A stretch of DNA of 64,000 nt. Source: JBHENC01 sp046262295. Lineage in GTDB: Bacteria > Acidobacteriota > Blastocatellia > Pyrinomonadales > Pyrinomonadaceae. Under the pieces are notes generated by a model. That model saw nothing but the letters and a program-made list of their open reading frames with translations, was not told the DNA's origin and made no database searches. Below, piece after piece: positions 17,433 to 25,308 of this stretch. The position numbers and the translations under genes are program-made. Every line of letters starts with the position of its first letter. Positions within the stretch are counted from its first letter, which is position 1. The stretch lies in assembly GCA_046262295.1 (NCBI GenBank), contig JBHENC010000002.1:372001-436000 (forward strand). Direction: 5' to 3'.

Positions 17433-18160
17433 TAAGTGCTACCCCCTTCGGGTTCTGTTAAGAACCGTGCGAAGAATGGAGTTACCCATTCGGCAATTTC
17501 ATTGTGTTCTGGCAAGAATGCGTTAGCATCCTTAGCGTCTATGCTCAGAACACCTATAACTTTCTCGTCAGCACTGAAAATAGGAGAGCAAAGATACGCA
17601 CCCCTCGCTTCAAATTGCTGAGCCTCATCTTTATGAAACCCTAATGCTATCATCTGCTGAATGAAATCTCCAGCACTGAAGTTAACCGTGAAAAGTTTTT
17701 CCTCACGGTAACACCGTCCTGCAACTCCTTGATGTGTATACATCCATGTATTACCGACCTTTTTCTGACCGCCATTTTCACATCGTACCCTTTGGACAAG
17801 TCGCGCCGGATTAGGGGAATTATCAACTTCTAGTAAGGTGACCCGTAATTCCTGCGATGCGTCCAACTTGAGCATTCCATGTGTGACCTCTGTAAACATG
17901 CCCAACGCTCGTTGCCGTTCATGTAACGTAGCGGAGATTTCTTCTGTGTGAACCGTATATAAGCCTGTTAATACAGGTGCGACGAATCCACAAATAAGAC
18001 CTACGAGCAAACACGCAATCGCAGCTCTAGGGTAAAGTGTTATATATGCACCAAATAAAGCGAAAACCACAAGACCTATGGCGTTAGCAACTGATGTTAA
18101 AACTACTAGTTTTCGCTGCCCGATCCTGCGTCCCATTAAAGGATTGAGGTCATGGCACAA
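17432..18160 (-). CDS. Two-TM membrane protein with a GAF sensor domain
   Basis: A 242-residue protein. Two adjacent transmembrane helices (about 20-40 and 46-66: VVLTSVANAIGLVVFALFGA; AAIACLLVGLICGFVAPVLT) are followed by a cytoplasmic GAF-like domain (about 85-235) with GVAGRCYREEKLFTV, the GAF core GAYLCSPIFSADEKVIGVLS and IDAKDANAFLPEH. GAF domains bind small ligands or chromophores or mediate signalling; there is no kinase, cyclase or HTH output, so output would pass through the membrane part or the coupled small protein. The start is uncertain: TTG 18160 opens the frame, ATG 18136 is the next candidate, and neither has a good ribosome-binding site. Transcription probably starts near 18214 from the promoter at 18221-18247. 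Confidence 0.7.
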   Translation of the reverse strand: MCHDLNPLMGRRIGQRKLVVLTSVANAIGLVVFALFGAYITLYPRAAIACLLVGLICGFVAPVLTGLYTVHTEEISATLHERQRALGMFTEVTHGMLKLDASQELRVTLLEVDNSPNPARLVQRVRCENGGQKKVGNTWMYTHQGVAGRCYREEKLFTVNFSAGDFIQQMIALGFHKDEAQQFEARGAYLCSPIFSADEKVIGVLSIDAKDANAFLPEHNEIAEWVTPFFARFLTEPEGGST

Positions 18161-18220
18161 CTTGTAAAGAGCAAGGAGTGTGCCAGAGGATGCCGTTCAA
18201 GATGATACTCAGCCGCGCAC

Positions 18221-18261
18221 CTTATATTTTTTCCGTAAAGTTGTCAATATAATACTTTACG
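18221..18261 (-). promoter_or_regulatory. Promoter with overlapping palindrome upstream of the GAF operon
   Basis: On the minus strand TTGACA (18247-18242) and TATAAG (18226-18221) form a sigma70-like pair with a 15-bp spacer. A palindrome CGTAAAGT-N12-ACTTTACG (18234-18261) covers the -35 box, so a repressor bound there would block it. No regulator gene is adjacent. Confidence 0.55.
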
Positions 18262-18533
18262 CTGTGTAGAATGGGATTCGTCAAGCTAGATGGAGGCATC
18301 TAACCACTTCTTTCGATTTGACCTAAATGCCACAGTGTTGTCACTTTTTGACGCGCAATGTGAAGCGCATTGCCTTCCATTTGCGTTTTTTTGAGAGAAG
18401 TGAACAATAATCTTGACGTTGAAAATGTTGCGCTATAAAATGCGCGGCACTCGGACGGATGCTAAATGTATTCGTCTAGCGTCGGACGGGGTGAGGACGT
18501 CAGGCGCGCTTCATAACCAAAAGTTGTGAGATG

Positions 18534-18567
18534 AAGGCGGCGAATACCATGGTATTCGCCGCCTTTT
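18534..18567. terminator. 32-bp perfect palindrome followed by T-run
   Basis: AAGGCGGCGAATACC and its exact complement meet without a spacer and run into CTTTTCC. It can act as a terminator for plus-strand transcripts. The rest of the 18262-18581 gap carries no gene I can support. Confidence 0.6.
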
Positions 18568-18581
18568 CCTTTGCCTTCTTT

Positions 18582-18709
18582 CCGTTAGGCAGACTTCTCT
18601 CCCGTTGGGCAGAAGCCTCCCGTTAGGCAAAGCCCCCCTATGAGCTTTGCCCGAAAAGTGCCGGAGTGACACAACATTTCGGGCACAGGCGAAGTCTGCC
18701 CGAAAAGTC
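18582..18709. repeat. Hairpin-and-box repeat array 1
   Basis: Three CGTT(A/G)GGCA boxes, the hairpin GGCAAAGC-N10-GCTTTGCC (18626-18652), and GCCCGAAAAGT boxes at 18650 and 18698 (the latter GCCCGAAAAGTC), with an inverted ATTTCGGGCA between them. Related arrays lie at 20822, 25306 and 36455. It bounds the transposase/passenger pair at 18737-20635 on the left. Confidence 0.75.
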
Positions 18710-18736
18710 GGACTGGTGTTACTAGCGGGTTTTCTC

Positions 18737-19504
18737 TTAATCACACTCGGCGAGAGCGTTTTCGGCAGGGTGATAAACGGCACAGTAAGTAAAGACCTGA
18801 TCCCTTCCCATACTGTCTATATAGTGAGCTTCCGTCTCAACAAACAACCGCCATTTACTATCAGTTGCCTGTATCTTAGAAAGGGTATCATTCGTCAGAT
18901 TCCAACCAGCGTAGAATGTTGTTGCCTGCGTCTTTCCAGAAATCAAGAAACTGCCAACGCCAGCGTAAGGGGTGGTCGTATTCCAGAGCGGAGAAGTCAG
19001 TTTTTTGTCCTTCGTATATATCCTACCTTGAGCAATAAAATGGGAAGCGGGTGTTCTGCCTCCGTTGACGAAAACAACGTCTATAAACGGCTGTTGACCA
19101 ACCACAAGAGGGCTTATCTGAATACTATTGATGCCGATGTAAGCACGCTCCCCAATATTGACCGATTCCAACTGTTTAGCCATCAAATCGCCTTGTCGGT
19201 TAATAGCGCGCAGTTGGAAAACAGAAACCCCAGCGTAAATAGCAGTGACGAGGAAAATCAATCCAGTAAAGCGCGTCATCCAGCGTTCGTTAGACCGTTG
19301 CTTGGGTTGCTCAGTTTTGCTATTGCTGCTGGCTGCTCCATCTACGGGTTTCGGTGTTTCGATCTGTCTGACACGTACGGAAGCAGCCAACGGCACAGGG
19401 CTGTGATTTTGGGGTTGGGCTTCCTTGTCGCTTGCCTTGCTTTCGTGGGGGTTGGTTTCTACTTTTTTAACTGATGTGCGTGGCTTAGGTTTCCTGTGTC
19501 TCAT
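18737..19504 (-). CDS. Single-TM hypothetical protein, possible passenger gene
   Basis: A 255-residue protein. The first 75 residues are charged and disordered (many Pro, Ser, Lys), followed by one membrane helix (FTGLIFLVTAIYAGVSVFQL, about 80-100) and a soluble beta-rich domain (about 120-250) with IGINSIQISPLVVGQQPFI and FVNGGRTPASHF. The latter pattern, a beta-sandwich with N-G-G-x-T-P, is common in membrane-anchored proteins of unknown role in genomic islands. It begins 27 bp after the stop of transposase copy B in the same direction, and both lie between two repeat arrays, so it may travel with the element. Function unknown. Confidence 0.7.
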   Translation of the reverse strand: MRHRKPKPRTSVKKVETNPHESKASDKEAQPQNHSPVPLAASVRVRQIETPKPVDGAASSNSKTEQPKQRSNERWMTRFTGLIFLVTAIYAGVSVFQLRAINRQGDLMAKQLESVNIGERAYIGINSIQISPLVVGQQPFIDVVFVNGGRTPASHFIAQGRIYTKDKKLTSPLWNTTTPYAGVGSFLISGKTQATTFYAGWNLTNDTLSKIQATDSKWRLFVETEAHYIDSMGRDQVFTYCAVYHPAENALAECD

Positions 19505-19531
19505 GACTTAGACCTCATTACGAAGTGAGAA

Positions 19532-20635
19532 CTATTCAGTCCAGAAAGTAGGTTCTATTCCGAGTTCGTAAATTGACTGAATAAGGCAGCAAAGATTATG
19601 GCACAGCACTTTACAAAGCAGTTCATTTATTTGCGCCGCTTCCGTTTTACTACGCAAGCGTTCGCCAAACTTGGCCTTAATCATTGAGAACGTCGTCTCT
19701 ACGTTGCTGCGCTTATGGTAGCTCTGATTAAAGCGTTCTTCGTTGTACTTGAACAGATGATAAAGCTGTTTCCACAAGGCCGATTGTCTGCGCTCATGTG
19801 CCGTACTATTCGACTTGAACGGTATGTAAGGTTGCGCTTGATTATCAACCACAAGACGCAAGTTCTTCTCGCTCAAGTACGCCTTATCAGCACTCACTTG
19901 GTTCATCACAAAGTTGCGTGCGGTCTGCTTCACAAGCGGAGCAAAGAACGGACTATCGCCCGCGTGCGCGCCGCTTATTTCAATCGATGTAACGACGTTG
20001 GTTTTCACGCCGCACATCAAATGCACTTTAATCCAATCTTCTTTCTTGATGACTTGCGCCGCGCCGTATTTGGCATGAACCCACTTTTGATAAACGCCCG
20101 TCGAGAAGCCCGACGAGTCAACCGCAAAGTCATCTTCAACGCCTTTAAGCGGCAAGCTGGATTCGATAATGAGTTGTTTCAAGTACGGTGTCAGCACTTC
20201 CCATTGGAAGTAATCACAGAGGGCGTTGTAGCTTGGCAATCTTGAGAGATAGCCTTTGAGATGCGCTTCCTTTAGATCGCAAGAGAAGCGGCGAGCAGAG
20301 AATGTTGAATAGACTTTATAACAGAGCGCGAAGATTACATCTGCAACGGGCAGGCGCGGCCTTCCCATGTGTTGCAGTGGTTCTTCGATGCCTGCGCAGA
20401 GTTCATAAAGAAGGGATTGAAAGCGTTGTTTCTCATTCCGTTGGGCGAGATTATAAGCAGGCCATTCTTGGCTGTACGTTCTCATCATGCACCTTGCCTT
20501 TGGTGCGTGATATGGACACAATAGTCTTGCGATTACAGTGTGCTTCATCACGCTGTGGTCGAAAAGGTCTAGCTGGTTGCTCCAACAATCGGCTAGGCCA
20601 TTATTTTTATTTATCAACTTCGAGGATGCGTGCAT
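19532..20635 (-). CDS. DDE transposase copy B, SWIM domain missing
   Basis: A 367-residue transposase close to copy C (23962-25308). The N-termini match (M-x-A-S-S...NKNNGLADC, then LFDHSV), but about 80 residues carrying the SWIM zinc finger are absent without breaking the frame. The DDE triad is intact: FAVDSSG, SADKAYL and SNVETTFSMIK hold the D, D and E. The C-terminus (CHNLCCLIQSIYELGI) is complete. In the SADKAYL motif A-Y replaces the G-Y seen in the other copies. Whether it is active without the zinc finger is unknown. The element has repeat arrays on both sides. Confidence 0.85.
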   Translation of the reverse strand: MHASSKLINKNNGLADCWSNQLDLFDHSVMKHTVIARLLCPYHAPKARCMMRTYSQEWPAYNLAQRNEKQRFQSLLYELCAGIEEPLQHMGRPRLPVADVIFALCYKVYSTFSARRFSCDLKEAHLKGYLSRLPSYNALCDYFQWEVLTPYLKQLIIESSLPLKGVEDDFAVDSSGFSTGVYQKWVHAKYGAAQVIKKEDWIKVHLMCGVKTNVVTSIEISGAHAGDSPFFAPLVKQTARNFVMNQVSADKAYLSEKNLRLVVDNQAQPYIPFKSNSTAHERRQSALWKQLYHLFKYNEERFNQSYHKRSNVETTFSMIKAKFGERLRSKTEAAQINELLCKVLCHNLCCLIQSIYELGIEPTFWTE

Positions 20636-20821
20636 GATACGCTATTTCACCCCTGAAATCAAGCATTAAATGTAAGAAAACAAAGGATTTAGTTGCACTA
20701 TTTGGTGCTTTATTTAGGTAAACAAACGGTGAAGATAGCGCGAAGAAAAGAGATGTTTTGAAAGATGAGTAAGCATACTAATAATAACGAATCTGCGATT
20801 AAAGGGGTTCAAGAAATCGGA

Positions 20822-20941
20822 GACTTTTCGGGCAAGCGTCCGACTTATCGGGCAGAAGGGACTTATCGGGCAAAGCCACCCCTATGGGCTTTGCCCCTAA
20901 AGTCCCTTTTGACCACAAAGTATGAGGCTTGACTATAAAGT
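20822..20941. repeat. Hairpin-and-box repeat array 2
   Basis: GACTTTTCGGGC and two GACTTATCGGGC-like boxes lead into the hairpin GGGCAAAGCC-N9-GGCTTTGCCC (20868-20896), followed by CCCCTAAAGTC, GACCACAAAGT and GACTATAAAGT. A 55-codon ORF (20765-20932, starting MSKHTNNNESAIKG) reads through the whole array; I do not claim it as a gene. The gap from 20636 to 20764 shows nothing else. Confidence 0.75.
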
Positions 20942-20994
20942 CGGTTGCTACCCTAGAAGATTTTCACAAGTGGAAAGGTTGGTAGGCAGGCTGA

Positions 20995-21029
20995 TGAAAA
21001 AGCAAAAGCTCCGCTCATTGAAACGGAGC
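20995..21029 (-). terminator. Terminator of the radical SAM operon
   Basis: On the minus strand GCTCCG-N10-CGGAGC is followed by TTTTGCTTTTT, 31 bp after the stop of the radical SAM gene. Confidence 0.8.
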
Positions 21030-21059
21030 ACTATGCAAGAGTCTTGAGTAGTATAAAAG

Positions 21060-22292
21060 TTACGTTTTAGAGTTTTGATCCATGAGGTTGTGTACTGGAA
21101 ACTGATGGTCTTTGCCCATATTCAGCAAATCCCACGCAAACTCTTTCAATTCAAACCCGTCGTTCACAGAGCGCGGACGGCGTACAGGTAAAGCATCCGA
21201 CTTGCTGCTATGCTTCTTCTGCCGCAACTCGAAAGCATCGTGGAAGCCCTTTGCATCACAGAACTTCTTTAGTAGTCCCTCATACGGCGGGAAAGCTCCA
21301 CCGAAACCGATCACCCGCCTCGCCGCAGAGACCATTTCCAGTTCTTCCTGAGACCAAGATGGCGAGATATAGGAGTCCTTCTCGAAAGCATATTCTCCGT
21401 TCAAGGGTTGGTAGCGCATCGGATATGCGGCTACGCCCCAAGCAAGTAAGTCGCGCACTCTCTCGAACAAATCTTCCGGCGTGTCTTTGTAGTTATACAA
21501 CACATAACAGGAGATACGGCGAACACGGCGATTAGTCATACCGGCTCCGCGCAACAGAGTGATTGCCCGCTTAACCTTATCTCTCATCGAGATAAAATCA
21601 TAAGCAAAGCGAATTGTGGGGATTTTCAAACCCGTCAATGAGGTGGCAACGGCCTCTGTTACAAAGCGCGCATCAAGACCTTGATTAAAGTCGGCTTCAA
21701 CACCAAGCTCTGTCAGTTCTCCAACGACATCTAGCCAATGAGACTCTCCGAGAATGTTGTTGTCCCAGAGAATCACACGCTTGTGATCGGGATGCACTAG
21801 GTGTTTGATGTGCGTGGTAGGGCGGGTCTTGAACGGCCTACCTTCCAGCTTAGGCACTGCACAGAATCCGCAACTTCTAACACAACCTCGATAACTGAAC
21901 AGAATAGATGCTGCGCTTTGTGTGTGCCATTCAGGAACGATGCTGTAATCAGGCAATAAATCTTCGGCTTCACTAATAAGCCCTGTTACTACTTCATCAG
22001 CACCCGATAGCTTTGCGTGTTCCGGTGTCAGCGAAGCATAAATACCGCCCAGTGAAACTTTCGCCTTTGGGAAGAGTGCGCGATAGAAGGCAACCGCTTC
22101 CCATACTGGCTTCCACGCCCAAGTGAATAGGCTTGTAACCTTGACCTCATCAGGAACGAACCGCGTGACGAGGGAAAGTCCGCGCACAAAACGAACTTCA
22201 TGCCCTTGCGCTTTGTAGAGCGACGAGAGCTTTAGTAAGCCGAGTGGCGGATACTGCGTATAGTAGTTGGGTTCAACAAGCAATATTTTCAT
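21060..22292 (-). CDS. B12-binding-like radical SAM protein
   Basis: A 410-residue radical SAM enzyme. The cluster motif Cys137-x3-Cys141-x2-Cys144 (CVRSCGFC) binds the 4Fe-4S/SAM pair. The N-terminal 120 residues (MKILLVEPNYYTQYPPLGLL, then SLGGIYASLTPEHA and a GADEVVTG stretch) follow the cobalamin-binding-like Rossmann fold of class B enzymes, although the B12 DxHxxG motif is not visible, so cobalamin use is uncertain. The core continues with DNNILGESHW and IRFAYDF strands of the TIM barrel. It is co-transcribed with a MerR-type regulator four bases upstream and divergent from a ParB-like gene. The substrate is unknown; methylation or modification of a nucleic acid or peptide is only a guess. 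Confidence 0.85.
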   Translation of the reverse strand: MKILLVEPNYYTQYPPLGLLKLSSLYKAQGHEVRFVRGLSLVTRFVPDEVKVTSLFTWAWKPVWEAVAFYRALFPKAKVSLGGIYASLTPEHAKLSGADEVVTGLISEAEDLLPDYSIVPEWHTQSAASILFSYRGCVRSCGFCAVPKLEGRPFKTRPTTHIKHLVHPDHKRVILWDNNILGESHWLDVVGELTELGVEADFNQGLDARFVTEAVATSLTGLKIPTIRFAYDFISMRDKVKRAITLLRGAGMTNRRVRRISCYVLYNYKDTPEDLFERVRDLLAWGVAAYPMRYQPLNGEYAFEKDSYISPSWSQEELEMVSAARRVIGFGGAFPPYEGLLKKFCDAKGFHDAFELRQKKHSSKSDALPVRRPRSVNDGFELKEFAWDLLNMGKDHQFPVHNLMDQNSKT

Positions 22293-22295
22293 CGC

Positions 22296-22493
22296 TTAGT
22301 TGCCCTGTTCCGGGTCTTTGATTTCATTCTTCCACTTTTTAATCTTTTCAATATCTTCGCTGGTATAAACACAGTAGTTGTTACGGTCACGCTTCGCCGG
22401 GTTGATTAGCCCTTTCTTTTCCCATCGAAAAAGCGTGTTCTTTGTAACACCAATTCGCTTTGCCGCCTCACCTCTCCCAAACCTTTCTTCCAT
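22296..22493 (-). CDS. MerR-type helix-turn-helix regulator (single domain)
   Basis: A 65-residue protein consisting only of a winged-helix of the MerR/excisionase type: GRGEAAKRIGVTKNTLFRWE is the HTH, and GLINPAKRDRNNYCVYTSED is the wing with the usual R-x-Y-x3-D element. It lacks the dimerisation helix and effector domain of full MerR proteins, as excisionases and small phage regulators do. It is first in the operon with the radical SAM gene, and its start faces the palindrome-rich region between it and the ParB-like gene, so it is the likely regulator of both directions. Confidence 0.85.
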   Translation of the reverse strand: MEERFGRGEAAKRIGVTKNTLFRWEKKGLINPAKRDRNNYCVYTSEDIEKIKKWKNEIKDPEQGN

Positions 22494-22507
22494 GATTAGC
22501 TCCTGTA

Positions 22508-22626
22508 GATCGCTGATGATCGTTAGCGATCATCGTACTACTAATAATGGTACTTAGCAATAGTTTTCTATTGCCAATAGTACACGATGACGGTACTGTC
22601 TAGTACAGCTTATGAACGACCGAGCG
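22508..22626. promoter_or_regulatory. Divergent control region with several palindromes
   Basis: Between the divergent genes lie GATGATCG-TTAG-CGATCATC (22515-22534), which overlaps GATCGCT-N10-AGCGATC (22508-22531); CAATAG-TTTT-CTATTG (22558-22573); and several GTACT/AGTAC elements, including CTGTCTAGTACAG. The density suggests operators for the adjacent MerR-type protein. No clean -35/-10 pair could be fixed by eye. Confidence 0.5.
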
Positions 22627-22670
22627 CGGCTAGTACCGCTTAACTAACGAGAAAGAAAAAGGAGACAGTT

Positions 22671-23720
22671 ATGGAAAAGCTAATCGAAGAAACTACAGTA
22701 GACGGAAAAACAGTTCGGCTTGTTCACGACGATGTGCCGCTTGAGCGTATCGAACTTGACCAAGACAACCCACGCATTCGCTACCGACTCTCGGTTCAAA
22801 CGACGAACGGCAAGAAGCCAAGTGAGAAGGAACTAGCGAAGCTCATCTTGGGCGTGCCCGAAGTAAAACAGTTACTCCGTGACATTCAGCGCAATGGTGG
22901 CCTGCGAGAGCGAGTGATCCTTCAAGAGAATGGCGACAAGCTCAAAGCGATTGAGGGAAACTGTCGCCTGACTTGCTTGCGTGACCTACACGAAAAGAAT
23001 CCTACCGACGCTAGGTGGAAGAAAGTCCCTGCCCGCATCCTTCCCAAAGATGTTGACCCGAAGCACGTTGCGATTCTTCTAAGCGACTTTCACGTCGCCG
23101 GGAAGATCAAGTGGGATGCCCACGAGAAGGCGGGTCAAATTTACCACATGGCGAACGAACTCAACATGACACAAGAAGAGGTCGCTGTGTATCTCCATAC
23201 AAGTAAGAGTACCGTCAACCGTTACCTCCAAGCTTATGGGTTTATGGTTGATAAATTTCTGAAAGTTGACAATGGGAAATACTCTAAGGAAGGGCAGCGC
23301 AAGTGGTCTTACTTCGATGAGTTCTTCAAGAAGAAAGAGCTTCGTGAAGAAATGACGAAGAACCCAGAATTTGGCGACTCTTTCTGTCAGTGGGTTGGTG
23401 ACGGCACGTTGCCGAATGCTGTTGATGTGAGACGCTTGCCTACTATCCTAAAACATTCCAACACACGAAAAGCTTTGGAGGAAGGGACTTCACTCGATGA
23501 AATCAACAAGATGATCGAGGCCGCAGAACCCGAAGAAGGGTCAGACTTTTTTAAGTTGTTGGCGAAAATGCGGGATGCTTGCACAAGCGCGGCGCAAGTT
23601 AAAGAGATTCTCCGCATTAGGACGGATAAGGTGGCGCGACAACGAGTGCTTGAAACCTACGAAGCAATGGTTGACTTTATGCGGTTGGCGGATGTCGAGC
23701 CGCCACATCTTAAAGAATAA
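22671..23720 (+). CDS. ParB/Srx-fold protein with HTH
   Basis: A 349-residue protein. Residues about 20-115 form a ParB/sulfiredoxin-like domain: ERIELDQDNPRIRYRL, a QLLRDIQRNGGL helix, and EGNCRLTCLRDL in place of the GxRRxxA nucleotide-binding box. A KorB/ParB-type HTH follows (about 150-190: MTQEEVAVYLHTSKSTVNRYL). The C-terminal half is helical and unassigned. AAAGGAGACAGTT gives a good ribosome-binding site. There is no ParA nearby, so chromosome or plasmid partition is unlikely; ParB-like CTPases or nucleases also act as regulators and in defence islands. It is divergent from the MerR/radical SAM pair and ends at a strong hairpin. Exact role unknown. Confidence 0.85.
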   Translation: MEKLIEETTVDGKTVRLVHDDVPLERIELDQDNPRIRYRLSVQTTNGKKPSEKELAKLILGVPEVKQLLRDIQRNGGLRERVILQENGDKLKAIEGNCRLTCLRDLHEKNPTDARWKKVPARILPKDVDPKHVAILLSDFHVAGKIKWDAHEKAGQIYHMANELNMTQEEVAVYLHTSKSTVNRYLQAYGFMVDKFLKVDNGKYSKEGQRKWSYFDEFFKKKELREEMTKNPEFGDSFCQWVGDGTLPNAVDVRRLPTILKHSNTRKALEEGTSLDEINKMIEAAEPEEGSDFFKLLAKMRDACTSAAQVKEILRIRTDKVARQRVLETYEAMVDFMRLADVEPPHLKE

Positions 23721-23721
23721 C

Positions 23722-23751
23722 GGAGGTTTTCTAAGTGCTTAGAAAACCTCC
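23722..23751. terminator. Hairpin after the ParB-like gene
   Basis: A perfect 13-bp stem GGAGGTTTTCTAA / TTAGAAAACCTCC with a 4-nt loop starts 2 bp after the stop codon and abuts the tRNA-like sequence. There is no long T-run after it. Confidence 0.7.
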
Positions 23752-23757
23752 ACGTCT

Positions 23758-23831
23758 GGGGGCGGACACGGGTCGCTAGTCTGGGCTTTGCACCCGGCAA
23801 GCGTGGGTTCGAGTCCCCACCGCCTCCACCA
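23758..23831 (+). other. tRNA-like sequence with encoded CCA, probably a pseudo-tRNA or att site
   Basis: A 74-nt sequence with a 7-bp acceptor stem (GGGGGCG/CGCCTCC, one G-T), discriminator A and CCA end. An anticodon arm CTGGG-CTTTGCA-CCCGG (apparent anticodon TTG, but C at position 37 instead of a purine) is followed by a 5-nt variable loop and a T-arm GTGGG TTCGAGT CCC(C)AC with one extra C. The D-arm is at least three nucleotides short and lacks a proper U8. It therefore resembles a decayed tRNA, or the tRNA/tmRNA 3' end used by integrases, rather than a working tRNA. Confidence 0.5.
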
Positions 23832-23839
23832 CCATAATA

Positions 23840-23881
23840 CATTATCGGCCTTCGCCTAGTAATAGGTCAAGGCCGATAATG
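23840..23881. terminator. Perfect 13-bp hairpin after the tRNA-like sequence
   Basis: CATTATCGGCCTT and AAGGCCGATAATG pair around a 16-nt loop; GGTTTTGG follows on the + strand. Likely a terminator for the tRNA-like transcript. Confidence 0.6.
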
Positions 23882-23961
23882 GTTTTGGTGACTGACGACA
23901 TAAGTTAAATCCTTAGAAGACAACGATTTAATACTTGATTCCATATATGAAATAATGTATC

Positions 23962-25308
23962 ATGCGTGCATCCTCGCAGGATAAAAACAACGGCCTTGCC
24001 GACTGCGCTAACAGCCAGCAAGACCTATTTGACCACAGCGTGATCGCGCACGTTGCAGCCCGAAATCCATTGTGCTGCACCACGCTTGTAGAAAGCAAGA
24101 GGCACACATTGGATGCACGTCAACTTAAAGCTCTCGAAATCGCCACCACATCCCGCATCACACAAAGCGGAGATGTCTGGTTAGTCCCTTCGCAAACCAG
24201 CGGCACAAAATATTCTGTCCGTCTTAGCCCCTTCTCCTGCTCATGCCCTGACTTTGAAAGCAGAGGGCAAGCCTGTAAGCATCTCCTAGCCGTCCTAGAA
24301 CTCATCCAGCACAACGCGACGGGTCAAGCGATGCCGACGCCTGAACCTGTCAGGAAACCAACCTATAAACAGGAATGGCACGAATACAATCTCGCGCAAG
24401 TCAATGAGAAATCAAAGCTCTTATCTCTGCTTTCGGAACTCTGCCAGAACATCGAAGAACCGCGACAGACCTTTGGACGGCCTCGCGCATCTATGGCTGA
24501 CATCATCTTTGCCTCTTGCCTCAAAGTGTACGGCGGGATGTCGGGGCGACGTAATCAGAGCGATCTACGCGAGGCCATTCAGCGCGGTTATATCTCAAAG
24601 CCGATCCACTACAACACGCTTTCCAAATATCTTGAACGCGCAGACCTGACGCCTTATTTGAAACAACTAATCGTCGAATCATCGTTGCCGCTCAAAGGCG
24701 TGGAATGTGACTTTGCCGTAGATAGCTCCGGCTTTTCTACCGTTCAGTTTAAGCGATGGTTCGATGCCAAGTACGGCAAAGCTCAAACGATAGACAAGCG
24801 GCAATGGATAAAGGTTCATCTCATGTGCGGCTGCAAGACAAACATCGTGACCTCAGTTGAAATCACTGGTGCTCATGCGGGCGACTCTCCACAGTTTGCG
24901 CCGCTAGTGGAAAAGACGGCAGAGAACTTTGTGATGAATACCGTGTGCGCCGACAAGGGTTACTCCGCTGAAAAGAGCCTGCGGCTTGTCTTGCTCAAAG
25001 GTGCGAAGCCTTACATTGCTTTCCGGTCAAACGCGACGGCAGAGAACAAGCGTAGCGGTTCAGTCTGGAAACGGCTCTTTCTTCAATACCAATACAACCG
25101 AGAATGGTTTATGGAGCACTACCATAAACGCTCTAATGTGGAATCAACTTTTTCGATGATAAAGGCCAAGTTCGGCGAGCGACTGAGAAGCAAGACGCAC
25201 ACAGCACAGGTCAACGAAGTGCTCTGTAAAATCCTGTGTCACAATCTTTGTTGCGTCATTCAATCCATCTACGAACTTGGCATCGAAGTGGATTTTAGCG
25301 GGGAGTGA
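23962..25308 (+). CDS. DDE transposase copy C with SWIM zinc finger (full length)
   Basis: A 448-residue transposase, the most complete of the four copies. A SWIM motif CxCx9CxH (Cys93, Cys95, Cys105, His107) sits in a domain covering about 50-115. The DDE domain follows with Asp254 (FAVDSSG), Asp331 (CADKGYS) and Glu394 (SNVESTFSMIK), arranged as in IS4/IS5-type transposases. The combination of SWIM finger and DDE domain is seen in several bacterial transposase groups, but I cannot name the IS. The start region (ATCATGCGTGCATCC) is conserved with copy B, including a stretch upstream (CTTGATT..GAAATA..GTATC). Its stop TGA lies inside the first box of the adjacent repeat array. No clear terminal inverted repeats were found. 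Confidence 0.9.
   Translation: MRASSQDKNNGLADCANSQQDLFDHSVIAHVAARNPLCCTTLVESKRHTLDARQLKALEIATTSRITQSGDVWLVPSQTSGTKYSVRLSPFSCSCPDFESRGQACKHLLAVLELIQHNATGQAMPTPEPVRKPTYKQEWHEYNLAQVNEKSKLLSLLSELCQNIEEPRQTFGRPRASMADIIFASCLKVYGGMSGRRNQSDLREAIQRGYISKPIHYNTLSKYLERADLTPYLKQLIVESSLPLKGVECDFAVDSSGFSTVQFKRWFDAKYGKAQTIDKRQWIKVHLMCGCKTNIVTSVEITGAHAGDSPQFAPLVEKTAENFVMNTVCADKGYSAEKSLRLVLLKGAKPYIAFRSNATAENKRSGSVWKRLFLQYQYNREWFMEHYHKRSNVESTFSMIKAKFGERLRSKTHTAQVNEVLCKILCHNLCCVIQSIYELGIEVDFSGE

Noticed and set aside
18534..18709. CRISPR array suspected from repeated GCCCGAAAAGT and CGTTAGGCA units
   Set aside because: Units are 10-13 bp, in both orientations and at irregular spacing, with no spacer-sized gaps and no cas genes in the window.
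20765..20932. 55-codon ORF (MSKHTNNN...) reading through repeat array 2
   Set aside because: The second half is merely the translated repeat boxes and hairpin; the same happens by chance at 25330-25533. No independent evidence for translation.
23657..23842. 61-residue minus-strand ORF (GGGGGGDSNPRLPG...)
   Set aside because: This is the typical false translation of the antisense strand of a tRNA-like sequence.
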